Below, piece by piece: positions 26,027 to 38,787 of a stretch of DNA of 64,000 nt. Within the stretch, counting starts at the first letter, position 1. Each line of letters opens with the position of its first letter. Location of the stretch: NCBI GenBank assembly GCA_020725555.1, contig DYEU01000012.1, forward strand, positions 1 to 64,000. Reading direction: 5' to 3'. Both the position numbers and the translations under genes were made by a program. The DNA comes from Desulfatibacillum sp. GTDB taxonomy: Bacteria > Desulfobacterota > Desulfobacteria > Desulfobacterales > SpSt-501. The notes under the pieces were generated by a model. It did not search any database. It had not been told where the DNA came from and worked only from the letters and a program-made list of their open reading frames with translations.

Positions 26027-27901
26027 TCACTCGAGCTCGTCGAACCGGCAGGAGAGGGTCACCCCCTCGCCGTCGAAGACGCTCTTGACGCGGTAGGGCA
26101 GGGATTTGAACATGCGGATCATCGCCCGGTTGTCGGGCGAGGTGTAGGCCATCAGGCCCGCGATCCCGTGCTCCCGCGCCGCCTCGGCGATCTTGCGGAG
26201 CATGCGGCGGCCGATCCCCTTGTTCTGGAAGTCCTTCTGCACCGAGAAGGCGACCTCGGCCATGTTGAGCTTTTCGACGAGGCGGCTTTCGCCGACCGCC
26301 ACCACGCGGCCGAAGCCGAACTCGCCCACGACGGCCACGAGGGTGAGGTCCTTCACGTAATCGACGAGCGAGCGGCTCTCGATCTCCGAGCGCGGAAAGC
26401 TCGTCTTTTCGTGGCGGAAGCGCGAGAAGACGTCCTCCTTGTCGAGGCTGTAGAAGTGCTCCTGGATGCGGCGCTCGTCGACCGGCTTGGCCGGCCGGAT
26501 GACGACCTCGGCGCCGTTCACCTCGAGGGTCTCCTCCAGGCGGATCGGGTAGACCGCGCGCACGGCCTCGCCGAGTGTGCGCTCGGGGCCGATCAGCCCC
26601 AGCCGCTTGGCCGCCGCGAAGAGCTCCTCGCGGAAATCGGGGTGGGCGACGCTGATCATCCCCACCGCGCGCTCCTGCAGGCTTTTGCCGAGCAGGTTGA
26701 TCGCCCCGTACTCGGTGACGACGTAGTGCACGTCCGCCCGCGGCACCCCCACGCTGCGCTCGGCCAGCAGCGGCACGACCCGGCTGGTGCGGCCGTCCTC
26801 CGTGGTCGAGGGCAGCATGAGGATCGCCTTGCCGCCCGGGGAGCGCCGCGCGCCGCGCGTGAAATCGACGATGCCCGAGACCCCGGCGAAGAGGGTGTGC
26901 GGCGAGGCCTCCACCTCCACCTGGCCGGTCAGGTCGATCGCGTGGGCGACGTTCATGCTGACCATGCGCCGGTGGCGCGAGATGACGAAGGGGTCGTTCA
27001 CGTAGTCCGAGGGGCGGAAGTCCACCGCCGGGTTGTTGTCGAGGAAATCGTAGAGGCTGCGCGAGCCGATCGCCGCCGAGGCGACGAGCTTGCCGTCGTT
27101 GATCCCCTTGAAGCGGTTGGTGATCACCCCGCGGGCGTAGAGGTGCATGGCGTCGTCGGTGAGGAACTGGGAGTGCACGCCGAGGTCGTTTTTGTCGCCG
27201 AGGGCCTGGATCGTGGCCTGCGTGGCGGCGTCGAGGCCGATCTGGAGGGTCGAGCCGTCCTCGATCAGCCGGGCGATCAGCTGGCCGATGCGCACGGCGG
27301 CCTCCGAGGGGCCGCGGGGGGAGACGGTCGGCAGCGCCTCCTCGTGCTCGACGACCCAGTCGACGTCGTTCACGTGGATGAAGCTCTGGCCGAGCACCCG
27401 CGGCATCTGCGGGTTGACCTGGGCGATCACGAGGTCGGCCGAGCGCGCCGCGGCGAGGGTGACGTCCACCGAGATGCCGAGGCTCATCCAGCCAAAGTCG
27501 TCGGGCGGGGAGACCTGGATCAGGGCGGCGTGGATGGGGAGCTTGCGCGAGAGAAAGAGATCGGGCACCTCGGAGAGGTTCATCGGGGTGATGAAGCGCC
27601 GTTGGCGGGAGATCGGCTCCGTGCGGGTTGCCCCGAGGTAGAAGGTCCGCAGGTTGAGGGTGAAATCCTGGGTCTGGTCGGCGAGCTGGCTCAAGGGCGC
27701 CACCTCGGTGCTGAGCAGCCGCACCACCTCGAGCCCGCTCATCCGCCGGGCCTCCTCGGCGAGGGCCCGCAGGAGCTCCTGGGGCTGGGCGCAGGCCGAG
27801 CCGATGAAGATGCGCTGCCCGGAGCGCAGCTTGCGGATCGCCTCCACGGCGCGGCAGCGTTTCTGGAGGTAGGCATCCGCCCAGTAGGTCGTGGTCGCCA
27901 T
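26027..27901 (-). CDS. Acetyl-CoA hydrolase/CoA-transferase fused to GNAT acetyltransferase
   Basis: A 624-residue two-domain protein. Residues 1 to ~430 are a family I CoA-transferase/acetyl-CoA hydrolase with the active-site Glu in YVVTEYGAINLLGKSLQERA. Residues ~455-624 are a GNAT N-acyltransferase with the acetyl-CoA loop QKDFQNKGIGRRMLRKIAEAA. Fusions of this type are known in Desulfobacterota. It is first in an operon with two ATP-grasp enzymes and an esterase, spaced by 8, 5 and 15 nt. It may supply or move acyl groups for that pathway or act in general acyl-CoA metabolism. The ATG giving MATTTYWADAYLQKR was chosen. Confidence 0.9.
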   Translation of the reverse strand: MATTTYWADAYLQKRCRAVEAIRKLRSGQRIFIGSACAQPQELLRALAEEARRMSGLEVVRLLSTEVAPLSQLADQTQDFTLNLRTFYLGATRTEPISRQRRFITPMNLSEVPDLFLSRKLPIHAALIQVSPPDDFGWMSLGISVDVTLAAARSADLVIAQVNPQMPRVLGQSFIHVNDVDWVVEHEEALPTVSPRGPSEAAVRIGQLIARLIEDGSTLQIGLDAATQATIQALGDKNDLGVHSQFLTDDAMHLYARGVITNRFKGINDGKLVASAAIGSRSLYDFLDNNPAVDFRPSDYVNDPFVISRHRRMVSMNVAHAIDLTGQVEVEASPHTLFAGVSGIVDFTRGARRSPGGKAILMLPSTTEDGRTSRVVPLLAERSVGVPRADVHYVVTEYGAINLLGKSLQERAVGMISVAHPDFREELFAAAKRLGLIGPERTLGEAVRAVYPIRLEETLEVNGAEVVIRPAKPVDERRIQEHFYSLDKEDVFSRFRHEKTSFPRSEIESRSLVDYVKDLTLVAVVGEFGFGRVVAVGESRLVEKLNMAEVAFSVQKDFQNKGIGRRMLRKIAEAAREHGIAGLMAYTSPDNRAMIRMFKSLPYRVKSVFDGEGVTLSCRFDELE

Positions 27902-27990
27902 GGCCGTTCTCCGACGTCGGGGCTTCGGGGCGGCGATCCCGCGGGCAAGCGCGTTCGCCGGCAAGAGGGGTCGTGCACCGGTGAAGGCCT

Positions 27991-28019
27991 ATTCTCGCAC
28001 GGCCGTGCGCCGGTTGCAA
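27991..28019 (-). promoter_or_regulatory. Sigma-70-type promoter for the CoA-transferase/ATP-grasp operon
   Basis: On the minus strand TTGCAA and GAGAAT are separated by 17 bp, about 90 nt upstream of the start. Five of six -10 bases match TAGAAT-like boxes seen elsewhere in the window. Confidence 0.5.
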
Positions 28020-28046
28020 GGGCGGGGCGGGTTCCGCGCGGCCGGA

Positions 28047-28075
28047 TTGTGATCGCGGGCGATCCGCGGTAGAAT
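28047..28075 (+). promoter_or_regulatory. Sigma-70-type promoter for the D,D-carboxypeptidase gene
   Basis: TTGTGA and TAGAAT separated by 17 bp, 87 nt upstream of the start codon. This is one of the best -10 matches in the window. Confidence 0.6.
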
Positions 28076-28162
28076 GATGAAAACGCCCCGCCGTGGCGGG
28101 CGGTACGGCCGCCCGCCGGGCGCGCGCCCCCGGGGCGCAACGAGAGGAGAACGGTTCTGAGG

Positions 28163-29098
28163 ATGCGATGCCGAGCCTGCGCCGCGGCGGCCGCCCTGGT
28201 GTTCGCCGTCGCCTTTGCCGCGGCGGCCGAGCCCCCGGCCGGGGGCAAGACCCCGCGCGGCCGGCCTGTGCCCGTGACGCCGGCCCGCCCCCCGGACCTT
28301 CCCGGCGCGGAGCGCGGCTGGGAGGCCTGGGCCGTCGCCGACGCGGCGGACGGCCGGGTGCTGGCCGGGGAAGGCCTTGACCGGCGCTGGCCCCAGGCGA
28401 GCCTGACCAAGCTGATGCTGGCGCTCGTGGTCCTGGATGCCGTGGCGGAGGGCTCCTCTTCCCTCGAGGAGCCCGTCGTCGTCTCGCGCCGGGCCCAGGG
28501 GATGGGGGGCAGCCAGGTCTTCCTGCGGGCGGGCGAGGTCTTCCCCCTCGAGGAGCTCATGCGCGCCGCGCTCGTCGCGTCGGCCAACGACGCGGCCCTG
28601 GCCGCGGCCGAGCACGTCGCCGGGAGCGTCGAGGCCTTCATTGACCGCATGAACCGCAAGGCCCAGGAGCTGGGGATGGAAGACACCGCCTACGCGAGCG
28701 TCCACGGGCTGCCGCCCGCCCCCGGCCTTCCCGACAATGTCTCGACCTGCCGCGACCTGATCCGGCTCGCCCGCGCGGCGATCGAGCGCCCGCAGATCGT
28801 CGCCTGGACCGCGCTCGTGGAGACCCCCTTCCGCGGCGGGAGCCTCCGGCTGCACAACAAGAACCGCCTCGTGGGCCGGGTCCCCGGGGTCGACGGCCTG
28901 AAGACCGGCTACACCCGCCGCGCCGGCTTCAACCTCGTCGCCACCGCGGCCGAGGACGGCCGGCGCCTGATCGTGGTCGTCCTCGGGGCGCCCGACCCGC
29001 GGGTGCGCGATGCCTTCGCCGCCGGGAAATTCACCGAATTCCTCCGTCTCGAGGTCCGCGAACCCCTCGCCCCGGCGGGGAGAACCCTCGGCGGTTGA
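28163..29098 (+). CDS. dacA: D-alanyl-D-alanine carboxypeptidase (PBP5/DacA family, S11)
   Basis: Periplasmic serine D,D-carboxypeptidase that trims the terminal D-Ala of peptidoglycan stem peptides. All three penicillin-binding motifs are present: S80-L-T-K83 (QASLTKLM), S140-A-N142 (VASAND) and K247-T-G (DGLKTGYTRRAGF). A hydrophobic signal sequence (ACAAAAALVFAVAFAAAAEPP) opens the protein. At 311 residues it is shorter than E. coli PBP5 and lacks most of the C-terminal beta domain and amphipathic anchor, as in many small DacA/SpoVR-type enzymes. It is monocistronic with its own promoter and converges with the dsbD-like gene. Confidence 0.92.
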   Translation: MRCRACAAAAALVFAVAFAAAAEPPAGGKTPRGRPVPVTPARPPDLPGAERGWEAWAVADAADGRVLAGEGLDRRWPQASLTKLMLALVVLDAVAEGSSSLEEPVVVSRRAQGMGGSQVFLRAGEVFPLEELMRAALVASANDAALAAAEHVAGSVEAFIDRMNRKAQELGMEDTAYASVHGLPPAPGLPDNVSTCRDLIRLARAAIERPQIVAWTALVETPFRGGSLRLHNKNRLVGRVPGVDGLKTGYTRRAGFNLVATAAEDGRRLIVVVLGAPDPRVRDAFAAGKFTEFLRLEVREPLAPAGRTLGG

Positions 29099-29114
29099 CC
29101 CCCCGCGGGGCCCC

Positions 29115-30980
29115 TCAGGGCCCGGCGAGCGCGCGGTCGAGCAGCGCGGCCACCTGCTCGGCCGTGTAGAAGTCGCCCTTCCAGAGCGGTGCGCCGTCTT
29201 TCCCGTAAATCACGAGAAACGGAACCGTGAGGCTTCCCGCCCGCCAAAGCATCCGCCGCGCCGCGGGGTCGCCGGTCGTGAGGTCCGCCCGCAGCGCGGC
29301 CACCCCCGGGGCGGAGAGCCGGCGGGCGATTTCCGGCCGCTTCCAGACCGCCTCCTCAAGGGCGCGGCAGTTGAGGCACCACTCCGCGGTGAAGACGAGC
29401 GCCACCGCCCGGCCCGCGGCCTGCGCGCGGGCGAGGCGCTCCGCGCCGAAGGGCTCCCAGGCGACGGGGTCGGGCGCGGCCGGCGCCAGGGCGGCGGCGA
29501 AAACCGCCGCCGCGAGGGCAAGGCCGCCCCCCGCCCAGAGGGTGCGCGCCCCGCGGCGTGCCGCGAGCCGGGGGCCGCGCCAGGCGACCCAGAGGCCGGC
29601 CGCGGCCATGCACGCCGCGACCGGAAAGCGCCAGGCGCGCGGGGGGAACAGCCCCGGCAGGAGCCCCTGCACGCCGATTCCCGCGAAGTAGCAGGCCGCG
29701 GCGAGGAGCAAGACGCACATCGTCTGCCGCACGAGCTCGGTTGCCGGCCCCGCGGCGCGCAGCCGGCCGACCCGGTGCGGCAGGGCGGCGAGCAGGGCGT
29801 AAGGGGCCCCCATCCCCAGGCCGATGGCGAGGAAGGCGAGGACCGCGGCTTCGGGGGAGCGGGAGGCCGCCCAGGCGGCGGCCGTCCCCATGAAGGGGGC
29901 GGTGCAGGGGGTCGAGAGGACCGCGGTCAGCACCCCGACGCCGAAGGCGCCGGGCGCGGAGTCGAACCGCGGCTCGAGGCGGTAGAGAAAGCCCGGCAGG
30001 CGCGGGGACCACCCGCCGAGGCCGCCTGCGGCGAGGCCGGCCAGGACCAACCCGACCGTCAGGGCGAAGGCGGGAATCTGGAAGAGGCCGTGGGCGGAGG
30101 CGATCCCGCTCGCGCCGGCGACCGCCAGCCCGAGCGCCAGCCAGAAGGAGGCGATCCCGGCCAGAATGAGGAGGCCGAGCCGGCGGCAGCGCCGCGGGTC
30201 GGCCGCCGCGCGCGAGAGGCTCAAGACCTTGACCGGGATGAGCGGGAGCACGCAGGGCGTGAGGTTGAGGAGCAGCCCGCCGAGCGCCCCGAGCAGGAGA
30301 ATCCCCGCCGCGCCGAGGGCCGTGCGGCCGTCCAGGCGGAAGCCGATCCCGAGGAGCTCGAAGGCGGCTTCGGCCGCGGCGGCGCGGCGGGCGGTGAAGT
30401 CGGCGAGCAACCCGGGGTCGGCCGCCCGCGGGGATTCCCCCCGGGCGGCGACGGCGGCGTGCGCCTCGAGCTCCCTTCGCTCGGGCAGGAGGCAGGCGTT
30501 CTCCGTGCAGGCCTGGAATTCGAGCCGGAGGCGCAGGCGCACGGCGCGGGCGTCCGGGGCGAGCTCGAGCCGCAGGGGGAGGTGGATCGCCGCCCGGCCC
30601 GCGAAGGTGGGGAGCGGCCGCTCCGTGAACCCGACGGGCAAGGGCTCCGCAGCGGGGTAGAGGGGGGGCTCGGCGATCACGCCCTCGGGGGCCTCGAGGA
30701 GGAGCAGCCGCGTGGGGAAGGGCCGGAAATCCTCCCGCCCCTCCCAGGCGCCGCGGTCGGCCATGACGTGGAAGCCCGGGGCGATCTCGAGGATCACGGA
30801 AACCACGGCCTCGCCGCGGGGCGGAAGCGGCGCGAGCGGAAAGCAGGCCTGGGCCCGGACCGGCTCGGAGGCCTCCCCTCCCGCTTCCGCCCCCGGGGGG
30901 GGCGACGGCGAAGCGCAGCCGGGCGGCGGGGCGGAGGCCGCGGCGAGGAAAACGAGCGCCCAGAGGAGGATGCAGCGCAT
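29115..30980 (-). CDS. dsbD: Thiol:disulfide interchange protein DsbD-like (cytochrome c biogenesis membrane reductase)
   Basis: A 621-residue protein that moves reducing equivalents from cytoplasmic thioredoxin to periplasmic disulfides. Order: signal/lipoprotein-like N-terminus (LLWALVFLAAASAPPPGCAS), DsbD alpha-like beta domain with paired Cys (EFQACTENACLLPERR), an eight-helix DsbD core with NLTPCVLPLIPVK and LSTPCTAPFMG cysteines, and a C-terminal thioredoxin domain with TAEWCLNCRALEE. All six expected cysteines are present. It is transcribed divergently from metK. Helping mature c-type cytochromes or periplasmic thiol enzymes would fit an anaerobe. Confidence 0.92.
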   Translation of the reverse strand: MRCILLWALVFLAAASAPPPGCASPSPPPGAEAGGEASEPVRAQACFPLAPLPPRGEAVVSVILEIAPGFHVMADRGAWEGREDFRPFPTRLLLLEAPEGVIAEPPLYPAAEPLPVGFTERPLPTFAGRAAIHLPLRLELAPDARAVRLRLRLEFQACTENACLLPERRELEAHAAVAARGESPRAADPGLLADFTARRAAAAEAAFELLGIGFRLDGRTALGAAGILLLGALGGLLLNLTPCVLPLIPVKVLSLSRAAADPRRCRRLGLLILAGIASFWLALGLAVAGASGIASAHGLFQIPAFALTVGLVLAGLAAGGLGGWSPRLPGFLYRLEPRFDSAPGAFGVGVLTAVLSTPCTAPFMGTAAAWAASRSPEAAVLAFLAIGLGMGAPYALLAALPHRVGRLRAAGPATELVRQTMCVLLLAAACYFAGIGVQGLLPGLFPPRAWRFPVAACMAAAGLWVAWRGPRLAARRGARTLWAGGGLALAAAVFAAALAPAAPDPVAWEPFGAERLARAQAAGRAVALVFTAEWCLNCRALEEAVWKRPEIARRLSAPGVAALRADLTTGDPAARRMLWRAGSLTVPFLVIYGKDGAPLWKGDFYTAEQVAALLDRALAGP

Positions 30981-30986
30981 GGCCGA

Positions 30987-31016
30987 AGCATAGCACAGCG
31001 CGGCGGCGCCGGACAG
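30987..31016 (-). promoter_or_regulatory. Possible promoter for the dsbD-like gene, leaderless spacing
   Basis: On the minus strand CTGTCC and TATGCT are 18 bp apart. The -10 lies only six bases upstream of the ATG, implying a leaderless or very short leader. Confidence 0.35.
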
Positions 31017-31046
31017 GCGGGGCGCCGCCGCCCGCGCGCATTGCGT

Positions 31047-31075
31047 TTGACATCCGCGGCCGGGCGGTCTACTTA
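31047..31075 (+). promoter_or_regulatory. Possible promoter for metK
   Basis: A perfect TTGACA followed after 17 bp by TACTTA(T), 98 nt upstream of metK. The leader contains GC-rich hairpins but no riboswitch class I can recognise. Confidence 0.45.
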
Positions 31076-31088
31076 TGCCGGTTCATGA

Positions 31089-33662
<2,574 letters not shown>

Positions 33663-33678
33663 CGCGGCGGCCGCGGCC

Positions 33679-34236
33679 TCAGCGGCCGGCCCGGGCGAGC
33701 GCGTCGTTCAAGAGGATCCGGCAGTAGCGGCAGAGCTCGCCCCCCTTGCGGTCGACGTCCCGCGGGCTGCGGCAATAGTGCATGAGGCAGGCCGCATCCG
33801 GGCAGTGGCGCAGGCCGAAGGTGTGGCCCAGCTCGTGGACGGCCTCCTTGAGGAGGCGGCGGCACAGCGCGGCGTGCGCCACGGGGAACCCCGGGGCGAG
33901 CCCCAGGCGATGGGTGGAGACGATGGCGGCCCGCCCTCCGAGCTGGGCCTCGCCGAAGACGTAGGTGAAGACGGGGATGAAGAGGTCCTCCTCGGTCAGG
34001 GCGAGGACCTTGAGGGCCTCCGGCGGGCAGGCGGCGGCGAGCCGCTCGAGGATCGGGGTCGAGCCGAGCTGGCCGCGGACGGGGTCGCGGGCGAAGCCGA
34101 CCTCCTCGAGCAGGCGCAGGATCCGGGTTTCGCAGCCGAAGACCCGGCGCACCTCTTCGCCCACCGCCGCGAGGAGTTCTCCGTCGAACGCCCCCACCGG
34201 CGAGAGCAGGATGCAGGGCGCGGCGGGCGGGCTCAC
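33679..34236 (-). CDS. amzA: Archaemetzincin family zinc metalloprotease
   Basis: A 185-residue enzyme with the full archaemetzincin motif near residues 131-170: HELGHTFGLRHC, then CLMHYC, then the closing CRYC pair, giving three zinc His plus the four-Cys structural zinc. The start is a GTG overlapping the NtrC-type stop by 4 nt, so it is translated with that regulator and its kinase. No signal peptide is visible, so it acts in the cytoplasm. Archaemetzincins are aminopeptidase-like in characterised cases; the natural substrate is unknown. The placement in a kinase/regulator operon is uncommon. Confidence 0.9.
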   Translation of the reverse strand: MSPPAAPCILLSPVGAFDGELLAAVGEEVRRVFGCETRILRLLEEVGFARDPVRGQLGSTPILERLAAACPPEALKVLALTEEDLFIPVFTYVFGEAQLGGRAAIVSTHRLGLAPGFPVAHAALCRRLLKEAVHELGHTFGLRHCPDAACLMHYCRSPRDVDRKGGELCRYCRILLNDALARAGR

Positions 34237-35533
34237 GACGGCTTCCGCAGCCCGTAGCGCCGGATTTTCCCGTAGAGCGTCGAGCGGTCGATCCCCAGCA
34301 ACCGGGCGCAGCGGGTGATGTTCCAGCCGGACTCGTCGAGGACCCGGCGGATGTGCTCCCGTTCCACTTCCTCCAGGCGCACCGCGGGAGCGGCCGGGGG
34401 GACGGGCCGGCCGATCGGCAAATCCTCGGCCCGGATCTGCGGCCCCTTGCCCACGACGACCGCGCGCTCGATCGCGTTTTCGAGTTCGCGCACGTTGCCC
34501 GGCCAGTCGTGGACCATCATCGCATCGAGGGCGTCGCGCCCGATGCGCTCGATCGGCCGGCGCGCCTCGAGCGCGTAGCGGCGCAGGAAGTGCTCCGCGA
34601 GCAGCGGGATGTCCTGCTTGCGGCGGCGCAGCGGCGGCATCGTGATCCGCACGACGTTGAGCCGGTAGAAGAGATCCTCGCGGAAGCGCCCCTCGCGCAC
34701 GGCCCGGTCGAGGTCGAGGTTCGTCGCCGCGACCACGCGGAAATCGGCCTCCAGCGGCTGGGTCCCCCCCACCCGGTAGAAGACCCCGTCCTCGAGCACG
34801 CGCAGCAGGTCGATCTGCGTGCGCATCCCGACCTCGCCGATCTCGTCGAGGAAGAGGGTGCCGCCGTGGGCCATCTCGAGGCGCCCGCGCTTGGTCTCCT
34901 TGGCGTCGGTGAAGGCCCCTTTGCGGTGGCCGAAGAGCTCGCTTTCCATGAGCGTCTCGGGGATGGCCGCGCAGTGCACGGCGACGAAGGGGCCCTCGCG
35001 CCGGGCGCTCAGGCTGTGGACGGCCCGCGCGGCGAGCCCTTTGCCGGTCCCCGTCTCGCCGTCGATCAGCACCGGGGCGTCGGTCGGGGCGACGTCGGCG
35101 ATCAGCCGGAAGACCTCCTGCATGGCGGGCGACTGGCCGATCAGGTTCTCGAAGCGCGCCGCCTCGGCCACCCGCTCCCGGAGGTAGAGGGTTTCGCGGG
35201 CCTGTTGCTGGCGGCGGAGCAGGTTCTCGATCACGACCCCGAGCTCCTCGGGCTCGAAGGGCTTGAGGAGGTAGTCGGCCGCGCCGTGTTTCATCGCCTC
35301 GATGGCGGTCGGAATCGAGCCGTAGGCCGTGATCATGATCACGGCGGCGTCGGGGTCGTCCTCCTTCACGCGCCGCAGCACCTCGAGGCCGCTCATGCCC
35401 TCGAGCTTGATGTCGAGGAGCAGGATCTCGTAGCGTGCCGCGCGGCATCTCGCGAGCGCCTCCTCGCCGCTCGCGGCCGTCTCCACGGCGTGCCCGTCGC
35501 GCTCGAGCCAGCGGGCGAGCGACTCGCGCATGA

Positions 35534-37132
<1,599 letters not shown>

Positions 37133-37314
37133 CGGTCCTCGGCCCTCCCCGCGGCTTGCTTTTCGCGCGCTTTTGTGCGAGTTCTCGATCCGGTGCGCCC
37201 GGGTGCCGGGCCTCGGCCTTCGCGGCCGCCCGGTTCGCGCGGCCCCCTCCGGCGGCGTCTTTCCGCTCCGCGCCGTTTCCCGCCGCATCCGCCGGGTGCA
37301 CCGGAAGGCTGGCC

Positions 37315-38787
37315 ATGGCCGACCCCGGCAGAGGGGAGCTTCTCCTGCGCGCCGTCGAGAGCTACCCGCAGCGGATGCTCGTGATCGCCCCCGACTTCCG
37401 CATCCTCGCCGCGGGCGGCGGGGCGGCCGGGTCCTCCCTCGAGGGGCCCTGCCACGAGGCGCTCTTCGGGCGAAGCGAACCCTGCGAGGGGTGCGCCGTG
37501 CGCCAGGTGCTCGCCACGGCCGCGCCCGCCTGGAGCCCGCGCTGCGGGGAGCTCGACGAGGCTTCGGAGCGGATCTGCGTTTACGCCTACCCCCTCTTCG
37601 GGGACGGCCGGCTCGAGGCCGTCGTCGCCCTGGAGATCGAGCCCGCCCCCCGCAGCCTGCTCGAGGAGCAGCTGCGCCGCTCGAACGCCTTTCTGCGCAA
37701 CCTCATCACGAGCGCCGTGGACGGCGTGATCGCCGCCGACCGCAAGGGGCGGGTGATCATCTTCAACGACGCCGCCGCCGAGATCTTCGGCTACACGGTC
37801 GAGGAGGCGCTCGCCTCCCTCGACGTGCGGCAGATCTACCCCGACGGGCTCGAGCGCGAGGTCATGCGGCAGCTGCGCAGCCCCGATCACGGCGGCCGCG
37901 GCAAGCTGCGCTCCTTCCCCGTGGAGGTGCTCCATCGCGACGGCACCCGCATCCCGATCAACCTGAACGCGGCCATCGTCTACGAGGGCGACCGCGAGGT
38001 GGCGACGATCGGGTTTTTCCACGACCTGCGCGAGCGGCTGCGCATGCAGAAGGAGCTCGAGAAGACCCAGCTTCAGCTGCTGCAGGCGGAGAAGATGGCC
38101 TCGCTCGGGAAACTCGCCGCCGGGGTGGCCCACCAGCTGAACAACCCGCTCGGCGGGATCATCCTCTTCACCAAGCTGATCCTGGAGGAGTACCCCCTGC
38201 CGGAGGCCGCCCGCGAGGACCTCAACCGCGTGCTCAACGACGCCCAGCGGTGCCGCGACACGGTGAAGGAGCTGCTCGAGTTCACGCGCCAGACCCGGCA
38301 TCTCATGCGGCCGCACGACCTCAACCAGGCGATCGCGCGCACCCTGTTTCTGCTGAAGAGCCAGTCGCTTTTCCACAACATCGAAATCGACACCCGCCTC
38401 GACCCGGGGCTGCCCCCGGTGACGAGCGACATCCAGCAGATGAACCACCTCTTCATGAACCTCATCCTGAACGCGGCCCAGGCGATGGAGGGGAACGGGC
38501 GGCTGACGGTGAGCACCCGGCACCTCCCGGAGGCCGGCCGGGTGCGGATCGAGATCGCCGACACCGGGCCGGGCATCCCCCCCGAGGTTCTGCCGCACAT
38601 CTTCGAGCCCTTCTTCACGACGAAGCCCGAGGGGGAGGGCACGGGGCTGGGCCTGAGCCTCGCCTACGGCATCGTGCAGAACCACGGCGGGGTGCTGACC
38701 GCGGTCAGCGAGCCCGGCCGGGGGGCCACCTTCGTGGTCGAGCTTCCCGTCCACCCCAGCCATGGCGGAGACTCCCGCAGTGAATGA
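37315..38787 (+). CDS. Sensor histidine kinase with tandem PAS domains
   Basis: A 490-residue soluble kinase, divergent from the Rossmann-kinase gene. The N-terminal PAS-like region (residues ~1-110) has a Cys cluster (GPCHEALFGRSEPCEGCAVRQV) like that of the divergent kinase; a second PAS follows (FLRNLITSAVDGVIAADRKGRVIIFNDAAAEIFGYT). HisKA has His273 in GVAHQLNNPLGGI (Gln rather than Glu after His) and HATPase_c shows NLILNAAQAM and GTGLGLSLAYGI. The stop overlaps the next gene by 26 nt, so the downstream receiver-kinase hybrid is probably its partner. Confidence 0.9.
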   Translation: MADPGRGELLLRAVESYPQRMLVIAPDFRILAAGGGAAGSSLEGPCHEALFGRSEPCEGCAVRQVLATAAPAWSPRCGELDEASERICVYAYPLFGDGRLEAVVALEIEPAPRSLLEEQLRRSNAFLRNLITSAVDGVIAADRKGRVIIFNDAAAEIFGYTVEEALASLDVRQIYPDGLEREVMRQLRSPDHGGRGKLRSFPVEVLHRDGTRIPINLNAAIVYEGDREVATIGFFHDLRERLRMQKELEKTQLQLLQAEKMASLGKLAAGVAHQLNNPLGGIILFTKLILEEYPLPEAAREDLNRVLNDAQRCRDTVKELLEFTRQTRHLMRPHDLNQAIARTLFLLKSQSLFHNIEIDTRLDPGLPPVTSDIQQMNHLFMNLILNAAQAMEGNGRLTVSTRHLPEAGRVRIEIADTGPGIPPEVLPHIFEPFFTTKPEGEGTGLGLSLAYGIVQNHGGVLTAVSEPGRGATFVVELPVHPSHGGDSRSE

